Shown one piece after another: positions 23,292 to 33,540 of a DNA stretch of 64,000 nt (positions are counted from its first letter, which is position 1; every line of letters begins with the position of its first letter). Source of the DNA: Pseudomonadota bacterium (GTDB lineage: Bacteria; Pseudomonadota; Gammaproteobacteria; Burkholderiales; UBA9220); NCBI GenBank assembly GCA_021845865.1, contig JAJZVC010000002.1:42076-106075 (forward strand), in the 5' to 3' direction. The translations under genes and the position numbers were made by a program. The notes under the pieces were generated by a model that was not told the origin of the DNA, did not search any database, and worked only from the letters and a program-made list of their open reading frames with translations.

Positions 23292-25619
23292 ATGTCCATG
23301 CGATGGTGGCAATACCTGTTGCTGGCGGCTGTGGCAGCCATTCTTTCCGCTGGTCTGCTGGCGGGGTTGGCCGCCGTGATGGTCTACCCCAAGCTGCCTT
23401 CCCTCGATGCCTTGACCGATTACCATCCCAAGATGCCACTGCGGATTTATACCGCGGACGGCGCCTTGATTGGCGAGTTTGGCGAGGAGCGGCGGGCGGT
23501 AGTGAAAATGAAAGACGTCCCGCCCGTTTTGAGCCAGGCCATTCTCGCCGCGGAAGACGAGCGGTTCTATCAGCACGGGGGCGTCGATTACGTTGGCGTC
23601 ATGCGCGCGGCGCTCAACAATCTGGTTTCCGGTGGGGCAAAAGAAGGCGCTAGCACCATCACCATGCAGGTGGCGCGCAATTTCTTCCTGACGCCGGAAA
23701 AGACGCTGACCCGCAAGTTCAGCGAGGCGCTGCTGGCGCTCAAGATTGAGCATAACTTGAGCAAGAACCAGATTCTCGAGCTGTATATCAACCAGATTTA
23801 CCTTGGCCAGCGGGCCTACGGTTTTGCCTCGGCGGCGCAGATTTATTTCGGCAAGCCGCTGGAAAAACTGACGGTGGCGGAGGCCGCCATGCTGGCGGGG
23901 TTGCCCAAGGCGCCGTCCCGCTACAATCCGGTGGTCAATCCCAAGCGCGCCAAGGCGAGGCAAAACTACGTTCTGGGGCGGATGCGGGACCTGCGCTTCA
24001 TCAGCCAGAAGCAGTACGATGAGGCGGTCAACGAGCCCTTGAAGGTGCGGCACGCCCTCCAGTTTTCCGAGGTCAGCGCGGATTATGTGGCGGAAATGGT
24101 GCGGCAGATGATGTACGAGCGCTATCAGGATGCCATTTATAGCCAGGGGTTCACCGTCTATACCACCCTCCGCCGCGCCGATCAGGAGGCGGCAAACCAG
24201 GCCCTGTGGAAAGGCGTGATAGATTATGACCGCCGCCATGCCTACCACGGTCCGGAGAAGTTTCTAGACCTGCCCGCCGACGCGGCAGAGCGTGAAGAAG
24301 TCATGGATGACGCTTTGCAGGAGCTGGGGGAGATCAATGGCCTGATCCCGGCCGTCGTGCTGGAGGCAAAGCCGAGCCGCTTGACGGTCTACACCAGTGG
24401 CGGCGAGGTGCTTCAGTTGGCGGGGGATGGAATCAAGCCTGCCCTGAAATTCTTAGGCGACAGCGTGCCTGAAAAGGCGCGCATCCAGCGCGGCGCCGTA
24501 ATTCGCATTCAGCGTGACGACAAGCTGGGATGGCGTGTCACCGAGTTGCCCCAAGTAGAGGCGGCGCTGGTATCGGTTAATCCCCAGGATGGCGCTGTTC
24601 GGGCGTTGGTGGGCGGCTTCGACTTTGGCCGCAACAAGTTCAACCATGTGACCCAGGCGTGGCGCCAGCCGGGCTCCAGTTTCAAGCCCTTCATCTATTC
24701 CGCAGCGCTGGAAAAGGGCTTCACCCCCGCGACGGTAATCAATGACGCCCCCATTGTTCTTGACGCCGCTGAAACAGGGGGGCAGGTCTGGGAGCCGAAA
24801 AACTTCGATGGTGATTATTCGGGGCCCATCCGCATGCGGACCGCCCTCGCCAAGTCGAAAAACCTGGTATCCATCCGTATTCTGCAAAGCATCACCCCCC
24901 AGTATGCCCAAGAATATATTGGGCGCTTCGGTTTCAGCCCGGAGCAGCATCCCCCCTACCTCACCATGGCCTTGGGGGCGGGATCGGTAACGCCCTTGCA
25001 GATGGCCGCCGCTTATTCGATATTCGCCAACGGCGGCTACCAAGTAAAACCCTATTTCATTCAGAAAATACTCGACTCCCGCGGCAAGGTGCTGGCCGAG
25101 GCCAAGCCGGTGAAAGCCGGCGCGGGTGAAGAACCGGCAATCGATCCCCGCAACGCTTTCATCATGACAACCATGATGCGGGATGTCGTGAAATACGGCA
25201 CCGCGGCCAAGGCCATGCAGTTGGGCCGCAATGACCTGGCGGGCAAAACCGGTACCACCAACGACCAGGTGGATGCCTGGTTCTGCGGGTTTAATCCGGA
25301 CTTGGTGGCGATCGCCTGGATCGGTTTCGACAAACCCCGTTCCCTGGGGGGGGCCGAAACCGGTGCTCAGGCGGCCTTGCCAATCTGGATGGGCTATATA
25401 GCCAAGGCCCTTGCCGGGGTGCCCGAAAAACCGTTGGCTGTTCCGACGGGCGTGTCGGTCATCAACATCAATCCGCAAAACGGGGTAAGGATGACGCAGG
25501 GGGGAATTCCGGAATATTTCTTCGAAGAGAATCCTCCGGGCGACACGGCGACGGTGGTGGGAGGGGAACGGGCTGGCGGTGGAAAAGCGAGCGAAGAGAT
25601 CAAAGAGCAACTGTTTTAG
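23292..25619 (+). CDS. mrcA: Penicillin-binding protein 1A (bifunctional peptidoglycan synthase)
   Basis: Class A PBP (ponA/mrcA), 775 residues. An N-terminal membrane helix (about 8-32) is followed by the GT51 glycosyltransferase domain with catalytic glutamate in AILAAEDERFYQHGG and the GASTITMQVARNFFL motif. An OB-like insert comes next, then the transpeptidase with SxxK (GSSFKPF), SxN (SKN) and KTG (AGKTGTTND). It builds the cell wall in the periplasm. ATG 23292 (MSMRWWQYLL) was chosen over a frame extension to 23244 because the latter codes across the candidate promoter. Divergent from pilM, as in many pseudomonads. Confidence 0.96.
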   Translation: MSMRWWQYLLLAAVAAILSAGLLAGLAAVMVYPKLPSLDALTDYHPKMPLRIYTADGALIGEFGEERRAVVKMKDVPPVLSQAILAAEDERFYQHGGVDYVGVMRAALNNLVSGGAKEGASTITMQVARNFFLTPEKTLTRKFSEALLALKIEHNLSKNQILELYINQIYLGQRAYGFASAAQIYFGKPLEKLTVAEAAMLAGLPKAPSRYNPVVNPKRAKARQNYVLGRMRDLRFISQKQYDEAVNEPLKVRHALQFSEVSADYVAEMVRQMMYERYQDAIYSQGFTVYTTLRRADQEAANQALWKGVIDYDRRHAYHGPEKFLDLPADAAEREEVMDDALQELGEINGLIPAVVLEAKPSRLTVYTSGGEVLQLAGDGIKPALKFLGDSVPEKARIQRGAVIRIQRDDKLGWRVTELPQVEAALVSVNPQDGAVRALVGGFDFGRNKFNHVTQAWRQPGSSFKPFIYSAALEKGFTPATVINDAPIVLDAAETGGQVWEPKNFDGDYSGPIRMRTALAKSKNLVSIRILQSITPQYAQEYIGRFGFSPEQHPPYLTMALGAGSVTPLQMAAAYSIFANGGYQVKPYFIQKILDSRGKVLAEAKPVKAGAGEEPAIDPRNAFIMTTMMRDVVKYGTAAKAMQLGRNDLAGKTGTTNDQVDAWFCGFNPDLVAIAWIGFDKPRSLGGAETGAQAALPIWMGYIAKALAGVPEKPLAVPTGVSVININPQNGVRMTQGGIPEYFFEENPPGDTATVVGGERAGGGKASEEIKEQLF

Positions 25620-26253
25620 GCCGCCAGACGCCGGCAGCCGCAACAGCTCGCGTCCTTTGGTGCGCCAGCGCATCGCCCAGGCGGCGGCGCGCATCATGGC
25701 CGAGGATGGCATACAGGATTTTTCCCTCGCCAAGCGTAAGGCGGCGCGCCAGTTGGGGGCGGAGGATAGCCAGCACTTGCCCAACAACCAGGAAATCGAA
25801 CAGGAACTGCGGCTTTATCAGGAGATTTTCCAGAAGGACGAGCAGCAGGAACGGCTGCGGTTCTTGCGAAAATTGGCGCTAGAGGCGATGCGCCAGCTGG
25901 AGCCCTTCAACCCCCGGCTGACGGGCTCGGTGCTGAACGGAACCGCCACGCGGTACTCGGACATCAACCTGGAAGTGTTTCCATCCAGCCTAAAGGATGT
26001 GGAGCTGTTTCTCCTCAGTCGGAAGATTCCTTACCGCAGCGGGGAAAAAACGCTTCGTCAGGGAAAAGACGTGCGAACCGTCCCGCTTCTCGCCCTTGTG
26101 GAGTTTCCCGCAACGGTGGAAATCCTGGTATACGACGCGGAGGATCTGCGTTTATTGCCCAAGACGGCTGCTGACGGCAAAAGCCCGCTGCGGGTAAAAA
26201 TCCACCAGGTGGAAGCTTGGCTGAGGGGGGAAACGGAAAATCACGAGGGGTGA
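25579..26253 (+). CDS. Uncharacterised protein with nucleotidyltransferase-like motif
   Basis: A 224-residue protein beginning at GTG 25579, 41 bases inside ponA; a GTG at 25660 is an alternative start (197 residues). A basic helical N-terminus (RIAQAAARIMAEDGIQDFSLAKRKAARQLG) precedes a segment LTGSVLNGTATRYSDINLEVF. That segment resembles the GS...D-I-x-L signature of polymerase-beta-type nucleotidyltransferases; only one of the two acidic residues of a full active site is evident. The same arrangement occurs in uncharacterised betaproteobacterial proteins I recall, but the function is not known. Overlap with ponA suggests coupled expression. Confidence 0.6.
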   Translation: MEKRAKRSKSNCFRPPDAGSRNSSRPLVRQRIAQAAARIMAEDGIQDFSLAKRKAARQLGAEDSQHLPNNQEIEQELRLYQEIFQKDEQQERLRFLRKLALEAMRQLEPFNPRLTGSVLNGTATRYSDINLEVFPSSLKDVELFLLSRKIPYRSGEKTLRQGKDVRTVPLLALVEFPATVEILVYDAEDLRLLPKTAADGKSPLRVKIHQVEAWLRGETENHEG

Positions 26254-26259
26254 TTTTCC
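26235..26259 (+). terminator. Hairpin at the end of the nucleotidyltransferase-like gene
   Basis: GGAAAATCAC, loop GAGGG, GTGATTTTCC: a perfect 10-bp stem that includes the stop codon. Only ATTT follows, so it may protect the mRNA 3' end rather than terminate strongly. Confidence 0.45.
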
Positions 26260-26342
26260 ATTTGGATGAAACGCTTGTCTGGCGTTTTTAATAGACTACG
26301 TTCATAATTGTCATGGGGCCTCGCAACGGGAGGCCGCGTGCG

Positions 26343-27135
26343 ATGGAAAGCCAAGCGCTTTCCGAATTGGTAGAGACAATGGCGAACGGTAATACCCCCC
26401 AAAAAAGTCTTGATGGCACCCTGGGTGATTACAGCAAATACTTGATCCACTCCAGGACGGAAATCATTTTCGTTCTTCGGGCCGTGATGCAGAAGACGGA
26501 ACTGGTGACGGCCTATTTCAATCACGGCAAGGATTTTTTTCTCACCTCCATTCTCGAGGTGGAGCCGGATCATCTGATTATCGATTTTGGCGCCAACGAG
26601 GCGCTGAACCGCAAAATCCTGGAAAGCGACCGGATCGTTTTCCTCACCACCCAGGACCGGGTGCGAGTCCAATTCACGGCCCCCCGCGTGGAAAAAGTGG
26701 TCTACAACAACCGCGATGCTTTTCGGCTTCCCTTGCCCGATGCGGTGCTTAAGCTCCAGCGGCGGGAGTACTATCGTATTTCCACGCCGATTACCGTCCC
26801 GTTGAAATGCGAAATCCCCCTGCCGCAGGGGGGGAAAATCGATGTTTCCATCGTGGATATCAGCGTGGGGGGGATCGGCATTGTGGGCTACCCTCCCGAA
26901 CTGGTCACGGAGGTGGGAACCGCGTATCCCGGCTGCAAGATCGATTTGCCGGACGTGGGGTCCATCGTTGCCACGATTCAGATTCGCAACGTTCTCGACG
27001 TTACCTTGAAAAGCGGCCAGGTTTCCAAGCGTGCCGGTTGCCAGTTCATGGACTTGCCGGCCAATATGCAGGTTTTGTTGCAGCGCTACATCATCAAACT
27101 GGAACGGGAACGCCGGGCCAAGCTGGCAGAGGGAT

Positions 27136-27137
<2 letters not shown>
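26343..27137 (+). CDS. YcgR-like PilZ protein (cyclic di-GMP effector)
   Basis: A 264-residue two-domain protein. The N-terminal YcgR-type domain (about 35-140) is followed by a PilZ domain with both cyclic di-GMP signatures intact: RREYYR (RxxxR) near residue 144 and DISVGG (D/NxSxxG) near residue 176. YcgR proteins bind cyclic di-GMP and act on motility machinery. No flagellar gene is in the window, so the partner here is unknown; pili are a possibility. ATG 26343 has a GGGAGG site; an ATG at 26313 is an alternative. A terminator follows immediately. Confidence 0.85.
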
Positions 27138-28248
<1,111 letters not shown>

Positions 28249-28324
28249 CTAAACGGCGACTCTTGTATCTTACGTTGCAGATGCCGCTGCGCGGCGTCTC
28301 CCGCTTCTTCCTCCCTGAGCGGGT

Positions 28325-28344
28325 GCCTTAATCCCCATTAAGGC
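28325..28344. terminator. Hairpin at the end of engB
   Basis: GCCTTAAT, CCCC, ATTAAGGC: a perfect 8-bp stem overlapping the engB stop codon. No T-run follows on the minus strand, so it is a weak candidate for transcript end formation. Confidence 0.35.
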
Positions 28345-29015
28345 TTGTGTTGCCCCCGGTTTTCCTCCCCTTTAACCGGGGGTTTTTTATTCCCGGGGGG
28401 CGCCCCCAGATCGGGCGTCCCCTTCCCCTCCAGCCAGGCGGCGATTACCTTTTCGGCGTCCTCCAATCCGCTGCGCTTGAGGCTGGAAAAAAGCTGGGCG
28501 CTGCAGTTGGGGTAAGCCTCGCGTACTTCCTTGCGCACTTTCTGCAGTGTGGCCAAGGCCTGCTGGCGGGCCAACTTGTCGGACTTGGTCAGCAGGATGT
28601 GCACGGGCTTGCCGGTGGGCAGAAACCAGTCAAGCATTTGCCGGTCCAGGGGGGTCAGGGGATGGCGGGCATCCATGACGAGCACCAGACCCCATAGGCT
28701 GGGGCGGGTCTGAAGATAGGCGCTGAGCACCCCTTCCCAATGGCTGCGCACGTCCTCGGGCACCTTGGCATAACCATAGCCCGGCAGGTCCACCAGAAAT
28801 CCGGCCTCTCCCAGGGTGAAAAAGTTGATCAGCTGGGTGCGGCCAGGGGTCTTGCTGACGAAAGCAAGCCGGGTTCTGTTTGCCAACGCATTGATGGCGC
28901 TGGATTTTCCGGCGTTGGAGCGCCCGGCGAACGCAATTTCAGGCCCGGCGGGGGGCGGAAGGTCGCGTAGACTGTGGGCGGAGATGGAAAAGCGGGCGTT
29001 CTGGAAGATAGGCAT
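28338..29015 (-). CDS. engB: Ribosome biogenesis GTP-binding protein EngB/YsxC
   Basis: Essential small GTPase needed for large ribosomal subunit assembly. The 225-residue product has G1 [14 protein letters not shown] (Walker A), the G2 threonine in [13 protein letters not shown]3 [12 protein letters not shown], and G4 [10 protein letters not shown], in the usual order. The C-terminal tail after about residue 200 is glycine-, lysine- and proline-rich and longer than in E. coli. Part of the DNA encoding that tail has a terminator shape on the opposite strand. Divergent from the cytochrome c4 gene. Confidence 0.95.
   Translation of the reverse strand: MPIFQNARFSISAHSLRDLPPPAGPEIAFAGRSNAGKSSAINALANRTRLAFVSKTPGRTQLINFFTLGEAGFLVDLPGYGYAKVPEDVRSHWEGVLSAYLQTRPSLWGLVLVMDARHPLTPLDRQMLDWFLPTGKPVHILLTKSDKLARQQALATLQKVRKEVREAYPNCSAQLFSSLKRSGLEDAEKVIAAWLEGKGTPDLGAPPGNKKPPVKGEENRGQHKP
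28353..28388 (+). terminator. Plus-strand terminator-like hairpin inside engB
   Basis: CCCCCGGTT, a 12-base loop, AACCGGGGG, then TTTTTT on the plus strand. It is oriented against engB and lies in its coding end. It could end antisense transcripts from the hemB side; no plus-strand gene precedes it here. Confidence 0.45.
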
Positions 29016-29024
29016 AATCAGGCG

Positions 29025-29053
29025 TTTGCATCATAGCGTATTTTGTTTAGAAT
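29025..29053 (+). promoter_or_regulatory. Candidate promoter of the cytochrome c4 gene
   Basis: TTTGCA (29025-29030), 17-base spacer, TAGAAT (29048-29053), about 40 bases before the ATG at 29094. The -10 matches five of six consensus bases. Confidence 0.4.
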
Positions 29054-29093
29054 ACGTAGCTTTTCAGGCATATTAGGGTATTAGGAGCGAATA

Positions 29094-29714
29094 ATGAAAC
29101 TGTTCACCGCGATGGCGGCGGCGGTAGGGATACTCACTGCGGCAACGGCATTTGCTGAAACTCCTGTCAAAGGCGACCCGGCAAAGGCTCAACAAATCGT
29201 TAACACCGTATGCGTGGCCTGCCACGGCGCGGACGGCAACAGCGTGGCTCCGGCCAACCCCAAGCTGGCCGGCCAGCATGAAGCCTACCTCCTCAAGCAG
29301 CTGCACGATTTCAAATCCGGCGCCCGGATGAACCCGGTGATGGCCGGCATGGTGGCTTCCCTGACCCCTGAGGACATGGCCAACCTGGCCGCGTATTTCA
29401 GCGGCCAGAAGAACAACGGCGGCAAGCCTGCCGACCCCGCGAAGGTGGAGCTGGGCCAGAAGATCTACCGCGGCGGCGTGATGAAGAGCGGCGTTCCCGC
29501 TTGCGCCGGGTGCCACAGCCCCAATGGCGCCGGCATTCCCGACCAGTTCCCCCGTCTGGCCGGTCAGCATGCCGAGTACATCGCAACCCAGTTGAAGGCC
29601 TTCCGCAACGAAGAGCGCGCCAACGACCCGGCCAAGATGATGCGCGAAGTGGCGGTGAAGATGACCGACAAGGAAATCGCCGCCGTCTCCGAATACATCG
29701 CGGCAATGAAATAA
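29094..29714 (+). CDS. Dihaem cytochrome c4
   Basis: Periplasmic electron carrier with two c-type haem domains, 206 residues. A signal peptide ends near AFA (residue 20). The two haem-binding motifs are CVACH (about 40-44) and CAGCH (about 140-144). Methionine ligands are plausible in GARMNPVMAGM and DPAKMMREVA, each after its motif, as in c4 cytochromes that feed terminal oxidases. ATG 29094 has TTAGGAG upstream. It is followed by a strong terminator and then by the cytochrome c maturation pair resB-ccsA. Confidence 0.93.
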   Translation: MKLFTAMAAAVGILTAATAFAETPVKGDPAKAQQIVNTVCVACHGADGNSVAPANPKLAGQHEAYLLKQLHDFKSGARMNPVMAGMVASLTPEDMANLAAYFSGQKNNGGKPADPAKVELGQKIYRGGVMKSGVPACAGCHSPNGAGIPDQFPRLAGQHAEYIATQLKAFRNEERANDPAKMMREVAVKMTDKEIAAVSEYIAAMK

Positions 29715-29735
29715 ATTTCCCCTTCACGGGAACTG

Positions 29736-29764
29736 AAAAAGGGTGGCGCAAGTCACCCTTTTTT
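29736..29764 (+). terminator. Intrinsic terminator of the cytochrome c4 gene
   Basis: AAAAAGGGTG, loop GCGCAAGT, CACCCTTTTT, with six T in total: a 10-bp stem 21 bases after the stop. The next gene, resB, begins only 29 bases beyond the T-run. Confidence 0.88.
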
Positions 29765-29793
29765 GTCTTAGTGCCTCTTAACAGGAACCCGCC

Positions 29794-31824
29794 GTGCAGA
29801 CTTCCCGCACTTCACCCTTGAAAGCGTGGTACGAGCTCCTCAGCTCGATGCGTTTCGCCGTCAGCCTGCTCACCGTCCTGTCCATCGCCTCCGTGATCGG
29901 GACGGTGCTCAAGCAGAGCGAACCCTATTCCAACTATGAGTTCCAGTTCGGTCCGTTCTGGTTCAGGGTGTTCGAGGTCTTGGGGCTGTACGACGTCTAC
30001 CATGCCTGGTGGTTCCTGGTCATTCTGGTGTTTCTGGTTGCCTCCACTCTCCTCTGCCTGTATCGCAATACCCCCTTGATGCTGCGGGAAATCAAGACCT
30101 TCCGCGAGCATGCCACGGAGGCCTCCTTGCGGCACTTCACCCACCGGGCGGAGTGGCGGACCCGGCAGGAAGCGGGAGCCGTGATGGAAAAGCTGTCCGG
30201 CTATCTGTCGGCCCACGGCTACCGCTTCAAAATCGCCGAGACGGAAGGCTCCAGGCTGATCGCGGCGAAAAGCGGCGGCTATCGGCGCCTGGGCTACATC
30301 TTCGCTCATGCCGCCCTGGTCATCATCTGCATCGGCGGCCTGATCGACGGCAACATCCCCCTCAAGCTGGGCCAGGTGTGGGGCAGCAACAAGCCCGAAA
30401 CGCGGGATTTGCCGGTGAGCCAGGTGGGGCCCGCCAGCCGCCTGTCGGCGGGCAACCTGTCCTTCCGCGGCAGCGTCACGATCCCCGAGGGTCAGGTGGC
30501 GGACGTGGTGTTCATCAATGCCGGCGAGGGTTATTACGTCCAGGAGCTGCCCTTCGCCATCCGGCTGAAGAAATTCCACATCGACTACTATCCCACCGGC
30601 CAGCCCAAATCCTTCGTCAGCGACGTCGAAATCATCGACAAAGCCAGCGGCAAGGCCGAGGCCCATTCCATCGCCGTCAACCATCCCCTGATCCACAAGG
30701 GCGTGGCGATCTACCAGGCGAGCTTCGACGACGGCGGCTCCAAGCTGGCCCTGAACGGCTGGAACCTCCTGTCCACCGACATCAAGCCTTTTCCCTTCAA
30801 GGGAGTGGTGAAACAGAACGCCCTGATGTCCAACGGCGACACCTCCTACACGGTGGAGTTCAACGACTTCCGCATGTTCAACATCGAGAACACGGGGGAG
30901 GCGGAGACGGGCAAGCAAGGCTTCAGCAGCGCCCTGAGCGCGGTGCAGACGGTGGCTCCGACGAAGAACGTGAAGAACATGGGGCCGAGCGTGCGCTTTA
31001 CCGTGCGCAACAGCCAGGGGCAGGCCACCGAGTACAACAACTACATGCAGCCCATCGAGGTCGATGGCCGCTCCTATTTCATGAGCGGCATGCGCGGCAG
31101 TCCGGCGGAACCGTTCCGCTACCTGCGGTTCCCCGTGGATGAAAAGGGCGGCATCGACGGCTTCATGCAGCTGCGGGCGGTGCTGTTCGACAAGAGCGCC
31201 TATCCCGAAATCGCCAAGCGTTTCGCGGCCCGGGCCCTGAGCGGCGAAGCGGTCAGCGACACCCTGCGGGCCCGCTTCCTCGACAGCACCGAAAAGGTGG
31301 TGCAGCTCTTCGCTCGCGGCGGTTATGATTCCCTGGCCCGCTTCATCGAAAAATCCGTCCCCGCCGCCGACCAGGACAAGGCCGCCCAGACTTACCTGAA
31401 GGTGCTGGAGAACGCCGGCTTCGAGGCCTACCAGATTTCCCGGGAACGGGCCAAGCTGCCGCCGGCGCAAGCGGACGAAAAGACCCTGCGCTTCGTCCGG
31501 GACAGCTTGAATGCCGTCAGCGACGCATTCTTCTACGGTTCGCCGGTCTATTTCCAGCTGGCCGGCTTCGACCAGGTGCAGGCCAGCGGCTTCCAGCTGA
31601 CCAAGTCCCCGGGCCGCAACATCGTCTACCTCGGTTCCCTCCTGCTGGTGGCGGGGGTATTCGTCATGTTCTACGTTCGGGAACGCCGGCTGTGGCTGCT
31701 GGTCAAACCCGAAGCCGGCGAAGTCCTCCTCGCCATGTCCAGCAACCGCAAGACCCTGGATTTCGAGAAGGAATTCGAGAAACATAAGCAGCATCTCGGC
31801 GAACTGCTCACGCTCAAGGATTAA
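29794..31824 (+). CDS. resB: Cytochrome c biogenesis protein ResB (Ccs1)
   Basis: Component of system II cytochrome c maturation, which with CcsA forms the haem-export and ligation complex on the outer side of the inner membrane. The 676-residue protein has three N-terminal membrane helices (about 20-40, 68-90 and 163-183), a large periplasmic domain, and a last helix near 608-628 (IVYLGSLLLVAGVFVMFYV), the standard ResB layout. GTG 29794 has an AGGAAC ribosome site. Three bases separate it from ccsA. Confidence 0.93.
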   Translation: MQTSRTSPLKAWYELLSSMRFAVSLLTVLSIASVIGTVLKQSEPYSNYEFQFGPFWFRVFEVLGLYDVYHAWWFLVILVFLVASTLLCLYRNTPLMLREIKTFREHATEASLRHFTHRAEWRTRQEAGAVMEKLSGYLSAHGYRFKIAETEGSRLIAAKSGGYRRLGYIFAHAALVIICIGGLIDGNIPLKLGQVWGSNKPETRDLPVSQVGPASRLSAGNLSFRGSVTIPEGQVADVVFINAGEGYYVQELPFAIRLKKFHIDYYPTGQPKSFVSDVEIIDKASGKAEAHSIAVNHPLIHKGVAIYQASFDDGGSKLALNGWNLLSTDIKPFPFKGVVKQNALMSNGDTSYTVEFNDFRMFNIENTGEAETGKQGFSSALSAVQTVAPTKNVKNMGPSVRFTVRNSQGQATEYNNYMQPIEVDGRSYFMSGMRGSPAEPFRYLRFPVDEKGGIDGFMQLRAVLFDKSAYPEIAKRFAARALSGEAVSDTLRARFLDSTEKVVQLFARGGYDSLARFIEKSVPAADQDKAAQTYLKVLENAGFEAYQISRERAKLPPAQADEKTLRFVRDSLNAVSDAFFYGSPVYFQLAGFDQVQASGFQLTKSPGRNIVYLGSLLLVAGVFVMFYVRERRLWLLVKPEAGEVLLAMSSNRKTLDFEKEFEKHKQHLGELLTLKD

Positions 31825-31827
31825 TCC

Positions 31828-32976
31828 ATGGAACTGACCTCTGCTTCCTACGGCGTCAAGCCGCCGTTCTTCAAGACCCTGACCTGGTTCGACTGGCTGT
31901 TCGCCCTGCTGGCCGGGGCGGGTGGCGTCTATGCCCTGATGCGCTACAGCGGCTTCATGGACGGCTACGAGCAGGGCATCCTGGTGCTCGCGGCCGTTTC
32001 CCTGGCAGCCCTCGGCTGGATGTGGAAGCCGGTGCGCCCGTTGGTGCTGGCAGTGGCGGCCCTGAGTCTGTTCGGCACCTATCAGTACCACGGCGACTTG
32101 GCCCGGGGGGAGCAGGCCTTCTTCCTCAAGTTCCTCTTCTCCAGCCAGTCCGCCATCATGTGGATGAGCGCCCTGTTCGTGATGGCCACCCTCGGCTACT
32201 GGATAGGCCTGTTCGCCCGTTCCGAGTTCGTCAACAGGGTTTCCTCGGCGATCACCTGGTCGGCGGTGGCCATGGGGCTGGTGGGCCTGATGGTGCGCTG
32301 GTACGAATCCTATCTGCTGGGGGCGGACATCGGCCACATTCCCATCAGCAACCTGTACGAGGTGTTCATCCTCTTCGCCATCATCACCGCCCTGATGTAC
32401 CTGTTCTACGAGGACCGCTACGACAACCGGCAGATGGGGGCCTTCGCCCTCACCGTGATCAGCGCCGCCGTGGCCTTCCTGCTGTGGTATGCCTTCGACC
32501 GCCAGGCCCACGGCATCCAGCCCCTGGTGCCGGCGCTGCAGTCCTATTGGATGAAGCTCCATGTCCCGGCCAATTTCGTCGGCTACGGCGCCTTTTCCCT
32601 CTCGGCCATGGTGGGGGTGGCCTACCTGCTGGCGGAGAAGGGCATCCTGGCCAACCGATTGCCGTCGTTGGAGGTGCTGGATGACGTGATGTACAAGGCC
32701 ATCGCCATCGGCTTCGCCTTCTTCACCATCGCCACCATCCTCGGCGCCGTGTGGGCGGCGGAGGCCTGGGGCAGCTACTGGTCCTGGGACCCGAAGGAAA
32801 CCTGGGCGCTGATCGTCTGGCTGAATTACGCCGCCTGGCTGCACCTGCGGCTGGTGAAGGGCCTGCGGGGCCCCATGGCGGCCTGGTGGGCGGTGATCGG
32901 CCTGGTGGTCACGGTCTTCGCCTTCCTCGGCGTCAACATGTTCCTCTCCGGCCTGCATTCCTACGGCTCGCTGTAA
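31828..32976 (+). CDS. ccsA: Cytochrome c biogenesis protein CcsA (ResC; haem-handling)
   Basis: Polytopic membrane protein, 382 residues with about eight membrane helices. The tryptophan-rich WWD-type haem-binding signature reads WGSYWSWDPKETW near residue 310. Conserved histidines occur in PANFVGYG-flanking and LHLRLVKG regions. It presents haem for attachment to CxxCH apocytochromes such as the neighbouring c4. It is translated directly after resB. Some databases call this family CcsB. Confidence 0.92.
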   Translation: MELTSASYGVKPPFFKTLTWFDWLFALLAGAGGVYALMRYSGFMDGYEQGILVLAAVSLAALGWMWKPVRPLVLAVAALSLFGTYQYHGDLARGEQAFFLKFLFSSQSAIMWMSALFVMATLGYWIGLFARSEFVNRVSSAITWSAVAMGLVGLMVRWYESYLLGADIGHIPISNLYEVFILFAIITALMYLFYEDRYDNRQMGAFALTVISAAVAFLLWYAFDRQAHGIQPLVPALQSYWMKLHVPANFVGYGAFSLSAMVGVAYLLAEKGILANRLPSLEVLDDVMYKAIAIGFAFFTIATILGAVWAAEAWGSYWSWDPKETWALIVWLNYAAWLHLRLVKGLRGPMAAWWAVIGLVVTVFAFLGVNMFLSGLHSYGSL

Positions 32977-32989
32977 GCTGCCGCCGCGC

Positions 32990-33019
32990 CGCGGTGGGCT
33001 CTCCGCGGTGAATTTTTCC
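32990..33019 (+). terminator. Possible terminator after ccsA
   Basis: CCGCGG and CCGCGG arms separated by TGGGCTCT, followed by TGAATTTTT. It is a short stem and sits between convergent genes; a weak candidate. Confidence 0.35.
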
Positions 33020-33023
33020 GCAG

Positions 33024-33539
33024 TCAGACCGCCCTGGCGCTGGTGACCTCCAGCCTGGGAAAGCGGTCGGCCAGGGCTTCCTCGACATGCCGCCGGGCGG
33101 TGGCCTCCTCGGGCACGCCCTCTTCCCCCCGCAGGCTGAGGAGGAGGTTGATTTTCAGCCGGTCGGGGGTGAGGTGCTCCACCAGGTCCCACCATCCGTT
33201 GGGGCTTTTCGGTCTCGCCGTCGGCATGGTGTACGCCACGGGCTGCACCGATTCGAATTCCACCCCCCAGAAAAAGGGCCGCAGTTTGCCGCGCAGTTCG
33301 TTGCGCGCCAGGGTCTCGGCCAGCTCGGCGATGCTGTCCAGGGCGTCGAGGGTGTCCGGCTCGAGGGCGCCCTTGCCGTGGCAATAGGCCAGGGCCGGGT
33401 AGTAGTTGAGGTTTTCCCGCTGCGCCAGGGCCTGTACCTGCCCGGCCAAGGCCTCGCCCACGGCGGCGGGGGAAAAGGGCAGGCTGCGCGCCAGGGCATC
33501 GGCGGGGACCTTGAGCAGGAGCGTCAAGGCGACCGCCAC
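33024..33539 (-). CDS. Conserved hypothetical protein of the MoxR/VWA cluster
   Basis: A 171-residue soluble protein with no motif I recognise. It has no signal peptide and no membrane helix; the central part contains aromatic patches (ALAYCHGKG, RPFFWGVEFESVQP, NGWWDLVEHL). GTG 33539 has AAGGGGC upstream and lies one base from the stop of the DsrS-like gene, so it is clearly the last gene of the leftward four-gene set. Its fixed position suggests a role with the MoxR ATPase and VWA protein. Function unknown. Confidence 0.6.
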   Translation of the reverse strand: MAVALTLLLKVPADALARSLPFSPAAVGEALAGQVQALAQRENLNYYPALAYCHGKGALEPDTLDALDSIAELAETLARNELRGKLRPFFWGVEFESVQPVAYTMPTARPKSPNGWWDLVEHLTPDRLKINLLLSLRGEEGVPEEATARRHVEEALADRFPRLEVTSARAV

Positions 33540-33540
33540 G

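Noticed and set aside
29812..33384. 1190-codon open frame on the minus strand opposite resB-ccsA
   Set aside because: Mirror frame of two clear membrane proteins; no recognisable motif or start context.
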